DNA from: Gremmenia infestans | Taxonomy: Eukaryota > Ascomycota > Leotiomycetes > Helotiales > Hamatocanthoscyphaceae | Direction of reading: 5' to 3' | Assembly: GCA_032629725.1 (NCBI GenBank) | Contig: JAFEVB010000044.1 | Location: 124,001-188,000, forward strand | Length of the DNA stretch: 64,000 nt | Notes under the pieces: generated by a model | The model's input: only the letters and a program-made list of their open reading frames with translations | The model's database searches: none | What the model was told of the DNA's origin: nothing | Shown: piece after piece, positions 1 through 7,738 of the stretch | Layout of the letters: every line of letters begins with the position of its first letter | Numbering within the stretch: position 1 is the stretch's first letter | Program-made: the position numbers and the translations under genes

Positions 1-612
1 ACAGTCTTCGCCACCGAGCGTCTGCTCTTCGTCCGCGAGCGCGCAAACGGCTACTACTCCCCAATAACCTACTTCCTCTCCAAAGTAATTTTCGATATCG
101 TACCCCTCCGCATAATACCCCCAATCATCATGGGCTCCATCATCTACCCCATGACAGGCCTCGTACCTGACGCGCCCCACTTCTTCAAGTTCATCCTCGT
201 GCTCGTCCTCTTCAACCTCGCCGCTGCAGGAATCTGTCTCTTCATTGGCATAGTCTGCAAAGACGGGGGCGTTGCTTCGCTAATTGGCTCCCTCGTCATG
301 CTCTTCTCCCTCCTCTTTGCAGGTCTGCTCCTAAACCACGACGCTATACCGAAATCGGCAGTCTGGCTCCAAGCTATCTCAATTTTCCACTATGGCTTTG
401 AAGCGCTGATTGTAAATGAGGTTACGTTTCTCATGCTTGAGGATCATAAATATGGGATTGATATTAAAATCCCAGGCGCGAGTATATTGAGTAGTTTTGG
501 GTTTGACACCCAGGCGCTTTGGCCTGACGTACTTAGTTTGGGGTGCTTTGCTGCTGCTTTTATTGTGTTGGCGTATGTGGCTATGCATGTTTTGCTTGTA
601 GAGAGGAGGTAG
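1..612 (+). CDS. ADP1: ABCG-family transporter, C-terminal membrane domain (5' truncated by window)
   Basis: The frame is open from base 1 and ends at a TAG at 610-612, leaving about 203 residues of the C-terminus. The visible part starts with the arginine-rich turn of an ABC2-type membrane domain (TERLLFVRERANGYYSPITY), the connecting-helix region typical of ABCG/White half transporters. Several hydrophobic helices follow, then an extracellular loop and a last helix ending VLLVERR. The ATPase part must lie left of the window. The loop order and the ending resemble the yeast Adp1/ABCG eye-pigment-like group rather than PDR pumps. That subfamily call comes from remembered family features, and the substrate is unknown. 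No intron is visible in this part. Confidence 0.8.
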   Translation, partial: TVFATERLLFVRERANGYYSPITYFLSKVIFDIVPLRIIPPIIMGSIIYPMTGLVPDAPHFFKFILVLVLFNLAAAGICLFIGIVCKDGGVASLIGSLVMLFSLLFAGLLLNHDAIPKSAVWLQAISIFHYGFEALIVNEVTFLMLEDHKYGIDIKIPGASILSSFGFDTQALWPDVLSLGCFAAAFIVLAYVAMHVLLVERR

Positions 613-1488
613 AGTGGGTTCTGCGTGGTAGATAGAGAGATGTAGCATGATGTTAATTATGTGCGAGCATTTGGACGGGTATTTTCTTTTGTTCTTTGGC
701 AGACGGTGCCTTGCATATGGCGTTCGGTTCTTGCAGATTATGTCATGGCCTCTATACCAATGTTATCTATCAGAAATACATAAAATTCATTGTGAGCCTA
801 TCCCCCTCGTCTATGACCGGTTGGAAGGCTGCAGTCGTCAACCTCAAGCCCAACAGAGCTGATTGCAGCAAGATGACTGCCATCTGCTGTTGTTCCACCA
901 CAACCATGTTGATTTGGGCAGACCTGGCAGCTACAGGGCCCCAAGCCCAGCTATATCTGTGCGCTCTAGTAGAGGTTCATGCATTTGAATGTCGTTGTAG
1001 ATGTATTTTCTTTGGGGATGTAGGAATACCTGGGTCTGGAATGTGCACCCGGAGTATGTGTTGTGGAAGCACTAGAGATGCAGGACGACAGAGCTAAGCC
1101 CATACTTGTCAGAAAGGTGACAGCACCCATGTCCATAATTGTCAGGAAAATGACAAGACCAACTACATGCGGAACGGTATTTAACGACTTCTGAAATCCA
1201 ACGATCATTAATACCATTATGATTGAAAATTTGGCAAAGCAAGTGCTGTTTGGCCCAATCATCTGATGTTAAAATCGAGATTCCCAAGATTATTTTCATG
1301 CAGTACAATGGATTCTGACAATCGCCACTCTTGGAAGTCCTCTATGAGCCTTGTATATTCATTATTATTAGTCCTCTTGCTACAATATAAGTCCTTGCAT
1401 AGCCTCTCATTCTTAATCAACCTGTACCAAGACTTGCCAGCTTTTTCACTCTTCTAGACGCACCAACCATCTATCTTCCTATCACCCA
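613..1488. other. Intergenic spacer, ABC transporter to SDR
   Basis: No supported gene. It holds the 3' flank of the transporter and the promoter of the SDR gene. Two copies of a TGTCA-N6-TGACA palindrome lie at 1107-1122 and 1140-1155. A TATA-like stretch (ACAATATAAG) occurs at about 1381-1390, roughly 100 bp before the SDR start codon. Confidence 0.6.
1107..1155. promoter_or_regulatory. Paired palindromic motif TGTCA-N6-TGACA
   Basis: Two 16-bp dyads with the same half-sites and the same 6-bp gap lie at 1107-1122 and 1140-1155. The second extends to 6-bp arms (TTGTCA/TGACAA). Centres are 33 bp apart, about three helical turns, and lie about 350 bp upstream of the SDR start. Repeated dyad, fixed gap and promoter position suggest a dimeric regulator site. 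The factor is unknown. Confidence 0.45.
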
Positions 1489-2487
1489 ATGGCATCTATA
1501 GGGTCGTTCCTCACACAAGCATTCCCACCGAGTCCACAATTCACCGAAAAGGATGTTCCTTCTCAAGTGGGCAAAGTTTTTATTGTCACAGGCGGCAATT
1601 CAGGCATCGGGTATGAAGTTGTTAAAATCCTCTACTCCAAGGGCGGCACAGTCTACATGGCTGGCCGTAATTCAGAAAAAATCAATGCGGCAATCGAAAC
1701 TATAAAGTCCACTCACACCGCTAGCCCTGGACGTATCAAGAGTCTCATTCTCGACCTCGGCGACCTTAGCACAATCCCATCCTGCGTCGCCGACTTCCTC
1801 GCCCAAGAATCCCGCCTCGATATTCTCTGGAACAACGGAGGCATCGCCCAAGTCCCAGCCGGCAGTGTCAGCGCCCAAGGCCACGAAGCCCAGATCGGCA
1901 CCAATTGTCTCGGGCCCTTCCTCTTGACGCAACTCCTTCTTCCTGTCCTCCTGCGAACCGCAAAATCAGTACCCACAGCTGGCGTGCGTGTAGTATGGGT
2001 ATCTTCGGGAGTTATCGATCTCAAAGCCCCTCCAGGTGGTCTCTTACTGGACGAGCTTGCCCCTGGCCATCATTCGCAAGACAAGATGCATAACTACAGC
2101 GTCTCGAAGGCGGGCGACTGGCTTCTAGCGTCGGAACTGGATAAGCGGGTTCGCAAGCACGGGATCGTGTCTATGGCTCTCAGTCCAGGTCAATTGAAAG
2201 CCAAGGGCTTTGATCGGCTGCCGTGGCATCAGAGGTGGTTGATGAAGCCCTTGTTACATGAACCTATCATGGGTGCGTATACGGAGTTATGGGCTGGGCT
2301 TAGTCCGGAGGTGACGTGTGCTGATGGAGGGAGATTTGCTTTGCCGTGGGGAAGATGGCATCCGAGCCCAAGGAAGGATATCCTTATGAGCTTGAAGGCA
2401 AAAACGGAGGGCGGAACTGGCGTTGCGGCTGAGTTTTGGCACTGGTGCGAGGAGCAGTCGAAGGGTTATGTTGGACTTGGAAATTGA
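1489..2487 (+). CDS. Short-chain dehydrogenase/reductase (retinol-dehydrogenase-like)
   Basis: Single exon, 332 residues. The Rossmann cofactor motif TGGNSGIG is at residues 34-41, after a leader of about 25 residues. An NNGG motif replaces the classical NNAG, and the active-site pair is YSVSK with Tyr203 and Lys207. An upstream serine lies in the WVSSG segment, giving a complete Ser-Tyr-Lys set. The family uses NAD(P)H to interconvert alcohols and ketones or aldehydes. The C-terminal part (residues 210-332) resembles fungal stand-alone SDRs near retinol dehydrogenase/WWOX-like proteins, often linked to secondary metabolism. No synthase or oxygenase gene lies nearby, so no pathway can be assigned. 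The ATG at 1489 is preceded by AATGGC-type context, with in-frame sequence before it lacking similarity. Confidence 0.88.
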   Translation: MASIGSFLTQAFPPSPQFTEKDVPSQVGKVFIVTGGNSGIGYEVVKILYSKGGTVYMAGRNSEKINAAIETIKSTHTASPGRIKSLILDLGDLSTIPSCVADFLAQESRLDILWNNGGIAQVPAGSVSAQGHEAQIGTNCLGPFLLTQLLLPVLLRTAKSVPTAGVRVVWVSSGVIDLKAPPGGLLLDELAPGHHSQDKMHNYSVSKAGDWLLASELDKRVRKHGIVSMALSPGQLKAKGFDRLPWHQRWLMKPLLHEPIMGAYTELWAGLSPEVTCADGGRFALPWGRWHPSPRKDILMSLKAKTEGGTGVAAEFWHWCEEQSKGYVGLGN

Positions 2488-3395
2488 GAAGTAAATGATC
2501 TCAGTGATCTAAATGGGCAACCCTTTGTTTCGAAGGTTGCTTAGGAGGTGGACCATACTATATTTCACATAACTACAGTCTTTTTTTTTATATCATGACG
2601 AGCTTGGATCTTCTTATCGACTTGATCTGTACCTTCATCAGTCACTACAACTGCGTCCCCAAATTGTCTAGCTGTTCTAATAATATAAGATTACATAGCC
2701 TGGCGTTGCGTTCAATCTTGCATGCATGTATAGATAGAGGAAGCCATGTAATGCACTACCTTAAACCATCAGCATAACGCAAAACGCATTTCTTACCAGG
2801 AACCACATAACTATCCCATGAGCCTCTCAGAGAACATTCGTCGCTCAACATGCGTCAGACGATCCTTAAACGCTTTCAAGCTCCCCTACCAGTCCTCCAG
2901 ACCCCCAAAATTCGAAGTCAAAATCTCACAGCTTCTTCGCTAGTAGTAAGTAAGCAATCTTCGCATACGCCAAGCTGCAGCACATTAGAAACGCGAACCG
3001 GTCAATTTTTGACATTAGATTAGGTAGTAAGTTGCATCGCTTTAAGCGAGCGAGCCCCTTTTAGCCGTCTGTCTGCCCGCCACCCCTTTTCCCCGTATTT
3101 GCCAAAAAACAGATACCGATAGCCGCTATAATAAAGTTCGAAATTGGCTTCAATTCCAACACTCATTGATGCAATCTGGTAACTTCTAAGCCTAGGTCCT
3201 AAGGCATAAACTCCACGTGAGGTCAAAGGCAGGCCGCGTGTTGGATTCTAACGATATCTAGCCAATCGGATGAATGGTATCATCGATACAAGCAATAGGC
3301 ACTAAGGGTCGTATAGAGGACTCACTTAGGGTAGATCAAGTGTAGTCTCAACTGTACAGAATGAACTACGAGGCTATTCAGGCTAACGTTCAACA
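2488..3395. other. Intergenic spacer left of the broken ubiquitin-like gene
   Basis: No supported gene. The stretch 3020-3226 has a short open frame on the minus strand whose composition resembles degenerate repeat DNA, but I could not tie it to a known element. The direct promoter of the next gene (about 3240-3395) shows no clear motif. Confidence 0.4.
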
Positions 3396-5416
3396 ATGTC
3401 CTTCGGCTGGTCAGCAGGAGACATCGTCTCAGCCGTGATTCTTGCAAAAGATGTCGCTTTGGCCTTACGAGACGCTGGTGGGTCAGCGGAGGAATATCAG
3501 CGAACAGTCACAGAATTCGAAAGCCTTGAAGCAGCGATGGCAACAGTGGGAGACCTTGAGGTGCTGGACGAAGTCAAAGGCATTGTAGATGCTATAAAAC
3601 GTACTGCAATGTCTTGTCAAGTTCCGTTGTAAGACTTTACTCGCAAAATCGAAAAGTACGAAGGAAGCCTAGCGCCACTTGGTGAGATGCGTGCGCTCTT
3701 CGGGAAGACACCTAGCCCTTCGAAAAAAGTATACCATAAAGTAGAATGGGCACTATCGAAGAAAGCGGAAGCACTGTCCAAGGTTAGAGTGGAAGTGTTG
3801 GGTTTTGTGGCATGTATCAACATGCTGTTGCAGGTGTATAATATGTAAGCTTGGCCGGCAGTCAAATTGTTGATTGTTATACTAAAGATATCTTTTCCAG
3901 AAAACGTGGTATGCTCCATGATTCTGCCGTAAACCAAAGACTCGAAGGTCTAGACAAGAAAGTTGTGGACGGAATTGTGACGACTCGGTCCGATATTGCA
4001 AAGAATAATGCAATGATCTCCGGAACAGTTGTTGACTTCCCGAGCAAGATCACAAAGCAGTACGAGAACTTACTAAGCACCACTGAACAAATAGGCAAGA
4101 AGCCAGAGGCAATTGCCTCTTAGTGGGTTCATGAAATTCCCAACATAAAGATCGGAAACTCACATTTGTTTAGTGCAATGACTCGAAAGCTTTGCGACAT
4201 AATGCTAGCGTCACAAACTTCTGCTCCAACCCTGGACATCCAGCATACTTATCTGCAACAGCCAATGCAAATTGAAGATGTTCTTGGCCGCTTTATTCCT
4301 ATTCCTGCAGAGTACGACTATCCTGTGACTTTAGATAGCTTGATCCATGCTCAAGGGAAGCATATGTTGATTAGATTACTTTAGATGGTCGAAGCAGTGA
4401 TCAAAGCAAAGTTCCTCAGCAGCCCGATGCGAAAATTGGTGCAAAGAGGTGATAGGAAACTGTTAGATCCAAGGAACACCAAAACCCTTCTTGATGCAGA
4501 TGATTGGCAGGCCTTACCTGGAAGGAAAGTTAAGATGGCAGCTATTATCGAAACAGGAGCTACCAAGACTCTGCAGTGTCCATTCGTTGGTTGTGGATCC
4601 TCGGAATGGATTGCAGAGACTGGCGGAGGACGTCGATGGTAGGATTCAATTGTGTTCTTTTCAATATATCATCAAGAAGGTGACTATTCTGATATTGAGC
4701 ACAGCGTGGAATGCAATGGGTGGTACGACACCAGCTCTGGTTCTCATGATATGAGCTTGAATGAAAGGTTCCCAAGAGCGCCAACTAAAGGTCATTATAT
4801 GGAGGCCCAAAACGCAAGCGGTCGTGCCGATAGTTCCATCCAAGGACTTTCAGGACAAGACGCCCAGGATATCGAGATAGATGACGACGCTCTAGACAAA
4901 GAGTGGCATCTTTTGAAAAATTTTCGGTTCCATCTTATTGGACTGCTTGGGCACCTGAGAAAACCTAAGATATCAAAGGATACATCCATCACACCGGTTG
5001 ATGGCCCCGAAGGTATTGAAACTGAAGAGTCGCCATGGACAATTAAAATTTGTGTTTTCAGAAGTAAGGAAGATTTACGTCAGCCTTCTTTGGCACGAAC
5101 AGCGCGATGTACTATTGATACTGGATACTACAACGGAAACATTGCCTCGCTGAATTTTGTCTCAGACGTTCTGGGAATTGAGAAACACGACCTTCTAAAA
5201 CTAAACCCACAAGAGGAGACAGTGGGCACCCTGCCCGTGGCTGGAGCCGTGAATCTTAGTTGGTACCACCGGGAAAGCACAAGAGTATCTGAAGACATGC
5301 GATTTGTCGTTACAGAAAGCCTTTCTTGCGATATCATTATTGGTGCACGAGCCTTAGAGCAGTATAATCTGCTTAGCCGGCCAAATTTACAGTTTCCACC
5401 CCCTCCCAACAACTAG
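3396..5416 (+). pseudogene. Coiled-coil + ubiquitin-like + retropepsin-like protein, broken by an in-frame TAA
   Basis: Proposed exons are 3396-3844, 3901-4122, 4174-4324, 4385-4638 and 4705-5416. Introns are 56, 51, 60 and 66 bp, all phase-consistent, for 595 codons plus stop. Part 1 (MSFGWSAGDIV start, LRDAGGS, KIEKYEGSL, KKVYHKVEWALSKK) matches the N-terminal helical domain of many fungal STAND-like and ubiquitin-domain proteins. Part 2, around DVLGRFIPIPAEYDYP then MVEAVIKAKFLSSP, ending CPFVGCG and ETGGG, is a fungal ubiquitin-like domain. Part 3 has an aspartic-protease-like DTG (CTIDTGYYNGNIASL) and a late DIIIGARALEQY, the retropepsin hydrophobic-G signature. A TAA at 3630-3632 sits inside conserved coding sequence (PL*DFTRKIEKYE). 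Three further TAGs in the straight frame (4121, 4382, 4640) are removed by the introns. The last intron is the least certain. It could be a true pseudogene or a readthrough gene. Confidence 0.55.
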
Positions 5417-5515
5417 CGCCCGCTAACTCATATGTGCTCAGGGACTTTTAAAGCGTACTTTGAATCATGACACCCCAAAAGTATATGTTTGGCAGCACGT
5501 AATAACGGGCGCTAG
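5413..5515. repeat. Inverted repeat (13 bp, one mismatch) at the 3' edge of the broken gene
   Basis: CTAGCGCCCGCTA at 5413-5425 faces TAACGGGCGCTAG at 5503-5515, pairing over 12 of 13 positions, with a 77-bp loop. The left arm overlaps the stop codon of the ubiquitin-like gene. It could be a small MITE-like insertion, a footprint, or an RNA hairpin. It is not a tRNA: no D- or T-arm fits inside. Confidence 0.5.
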
Positions 5516-6157
5516 CAGAGGAGGAGGAGTTCAAACTATTTGCACCCTACTGTACTGTACTTACTTCTGCAATCCGATCTCCGGGTAATTTATGAGCCTT
5601 ATAGTAACTTCAATTATCAAGTACCTAAGATGCCCCTGATTATTGTGGTCCAGACTCCTCGTCCTGTGCAAAGTCATCAACGCCGTGACGATGCATTTCA
5701 TGGCAGAATGGATATAGAACTGTATTGTTGTGAGCATCCCACCATAGAGCAATCGCCGCAGCTTCAGTTGTTTTCGCAGTTACAGCAGTTCGGGAGAAAC
5801 CCTGATCACTGGGGATAGAAGAGTACTACAACCTTAGATTAGTATTCTTAGGATCTGATACGTACTAAAACTACTGGTTATTGGTACTTACACATATTAT
5901 CAAGTACTCAGATGATCTCCGCAGTAAGAAGTGAACCCTCCGGTATGAAGAGGAATTAGATGAAGGGGTATCATAGTATCTAGCGGCCCATCTATCACTT
6001 CATCTATGTCGTACATTCTCTCTGACTGGGGCCCTCTGTTTCCTCGTCCTTGATGCAAGAATCCTCCCACATAATAAACCCACTCCTTGAAACAACGCCT
6101 CATGCTACATGCCAAACGCCCCAACAAATGCAGAACCGTTAATTCTCATCTCACTTC
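5417..6157. other. Intergenic spacer, convergent gene ends
   Basis: Lies between two convergent gene ends. Apart from the inverted repeat at 5413-5515 I see only short chance frames and no conserved protein. Confidence 0.5.
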
Positions 6158-7183
6158 TTAATCCATATCCTCCATTCCCCCTCCACTCGCATGAACCTCG
6201 GCCTCTTCAACAGCAACTCCCACTAAACAGCTCGACAACATCCCCTCCCAATTGACCCACGGATGCACCTCCCCAAACAACCGTGTCCCATCCTTACCCG
6301 CACACCTCATCAGCTCCCCCTCCCCCCCAGGATGATACGGCAAATAAGGAGTGATATTATACACCTTCCCCCCCAGCACAGTCCACGCATCTTTGCCTTT
6401 CCGCCCCGTGAACTGTCTCAGCAGGGAGGGGGGAACTTTGAGGTAGGGCGTATTGGGTGGTAGGCCGTTTAGGTTATGGTGTGGAGAAGAGGAGAGACGC
6501 GCCCAGTCGAGCGGGGAGTGGTTGGGTGTTAGCTGTACCTTTTTTCGAGGCTTAGCTGGGATCGAGCTGTGTGTTGGAGGTAAGGCTAGTGAACTCGAAC
6601 TTGTGGTTGAAGCTGGCGACCGGTTGGGAAGCGGTCCTCCGCGGTTGGGCAGTGGTGATGGACGGGGAGGAGGAGCCATGAGGGAAGATGTTTGCGCAGG
6701 GATAGCGTTTAGACGTGGTGGTTGGGGCCCTCGGATGCCGCCAGATGCTCGTTGTGCTGAGTTCAGGGCTGGAAAAGAGGGCGGTGGCATGGTTTCGGTA
6801 TCAGAGGAGGAAAGGGTGAAAGATGGTACGGAGCTAGAGCTTGGGGTGGGTTTTGCGCGCGGGGTTGTGGGTGACGAGGGGGATTTGATGGTTGGTGGTG
6901 GAGGTGGTGGCATCGCTATCCGGTCTGCTTCTTCTTTCTTGGGAGTGGCAGGTGCTTCTATTGTCTCTTCCTCCGTAGGCTTCTCTTTTCCGGTATCATT
7001 ATCGGTGTCATGGGTCTTGGTTATTGTAGGAAGCGGCTCTTGTATCGATGGCGGTGCATTGCCATTCTTCTCGATACTCTGGGGTTGTCGCAGCCATGCT
7101 AAGAAAGACCATGTTGTCGGTGGGTGCTTGTAGCAGATGAAGGATATCGAGGCAATGAGGATTGACAGTCCGAAGAAAGTCAT
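6158..7183 (-). CDS. Cytochrome b5-like heme-binding protein (Irc21-type), membrane anchored
   Basis: Single exon, 341 residues. The N-terminus is a hydrophobic anchor (MTFFGLSILIASISFICY). A Pro/Ser/Thr-rich, probably disordered linker covers about residues 25-215. The C-terminal 110 residues hold the heme domain: PLDWARL, a VPPSLLRQF strand, WTVLGGKVYNITPYL, the axial-ligand motif YHPGG and the second histidine in FGEVHPWVNWEGML. The form Y-H-P-G-G-E-G-E-L-M and the PLDWARL lead-in match the Irc21/cytochrome b5 reductase 4 b5-domain group more than classical ER cytochrome b5. Heme binding is well supported because both histidines are present. The redox partner is unknown; sterol or lipid desaturation is a family possibility only. 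Confidence 0.85.
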   Translation of the reverse strand: MTFFGLSILIASISFICYKHPPTTWSFLAWLRQPQSIEKNGNAPPSIQEPLPTITKTHDTDNDTGKEKPTEEETIEAPATPKKEEADRIAMPPPPPPTIKSPSSPTTPRAKPTPSSSSVPSFTLSSSDTETMPPPSFPALNSAQRASGGIRGPQPPRLNAIPAQTSSLMAPPPRPSPLPNRGGPLPNRSPASTTSSSSLALPPTHSSIPAKPRKKVQLTPNHSPLDWARLSSSPHHNLNGLPPNTPYLKVPPSLLRQFTGRKGKDAWTVLGGKVYNITPYLPYHPGGEGELMRCAGKDGTRLFGEVHPWVNWEGMLSSCLVGVAVEEAEVHASGGGMEDMD

Positions 7184-7738
7184 GATATATCTTTCTCGTG
7201 GGTGTTGTTTGGTAGTTGTTTCTCTGCGGCTGCTTTCCGCCCCTCTCGATCTTAGTCAGAGTGGGGTGGATAGGGACATTATCGTAAGGTATCTATCCTA
7301 TCCTATCCTATACCCCTCGGATGAGACCACTGGGGAATCCCTTCAATACTCCGTAACGGCACAGGACAGTCCAGGGGAAAAAACAGAAATGACGCGCTGG
7401 ATCCGCTTCCTTCCCCTCGCTGTAGCCTCTGACTCGGTGTCCGTAAGTTACCGCATGAATTTCAATTACAGGCTGCATGCATATGTTGACATGGCATGTC
7501 CGGAGAAATACTCGAGTACAGTAATAGAAAGGTCTGTTATTGCAGCATACTTTAGTAAACAAAACATTCATCTTTTGCCTCTAATTTAATCATTGTGACT
7601 ACTGACTATAATGTATGTTTGTTTGTGAATATATGAATAATATCTTGATGCTTCTTGTTCTATTTTTCGTACCAGAATCTATACCCAAGCCTAAGACGCA
7701 AGGCTAGCTCGCTGGTTGGCCCATCTCGTGCACCCACC
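7184..7738. other. Divergent promoter region, b5 protein and Ser/Pro-rich protein
   Basis: The two flanking genes point away from each other, so the 555 bp must hold both promoters. A tandem TATCCTATCC stretch is seen near 7290-7310. A TTG codon at 7655 opens the downstream frame, but the first in-frame ATG is 7739. Confidence 0.5.

Noticed and set aside
3020..3226. Minus-strand short frame as a transposase remnant
   Set aside because: Composition suggests repeat DNA, but no catalytic motif or terminal repeat could be matched.
4121..4642. Three TAG codons (4121, 4382, 4640) read as nonsense mutations in the ubiquitin-like gene
   Set aside because: Each falls inside, or at the edge of, an intron that keeps phase, and removing 4325-4384 gives the family sequence PAEYDYP-MVEAVIKAKF. 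Only the TAA at 3630 remains as real damage.
5416..5512. Possible tRNA because GCGCCCG pairs with CGGGCGC
   Set aside because: The pairing is present, but there is no D-arm, anticodon arm or TTCRANNC T-loop, and the span is too long.
6453..7133. 226-codon + frame, Gly/Val-rich
   Set aside because: Antisense shadow of the Pro/Ser-rich linker of the cytochrome b5 protein.
7655..7738. Upstream start for the Ser/Pro-rich protein
   Set aside because: The frame opens with TTG. The first ATG, in CACCATG context, is 7739.
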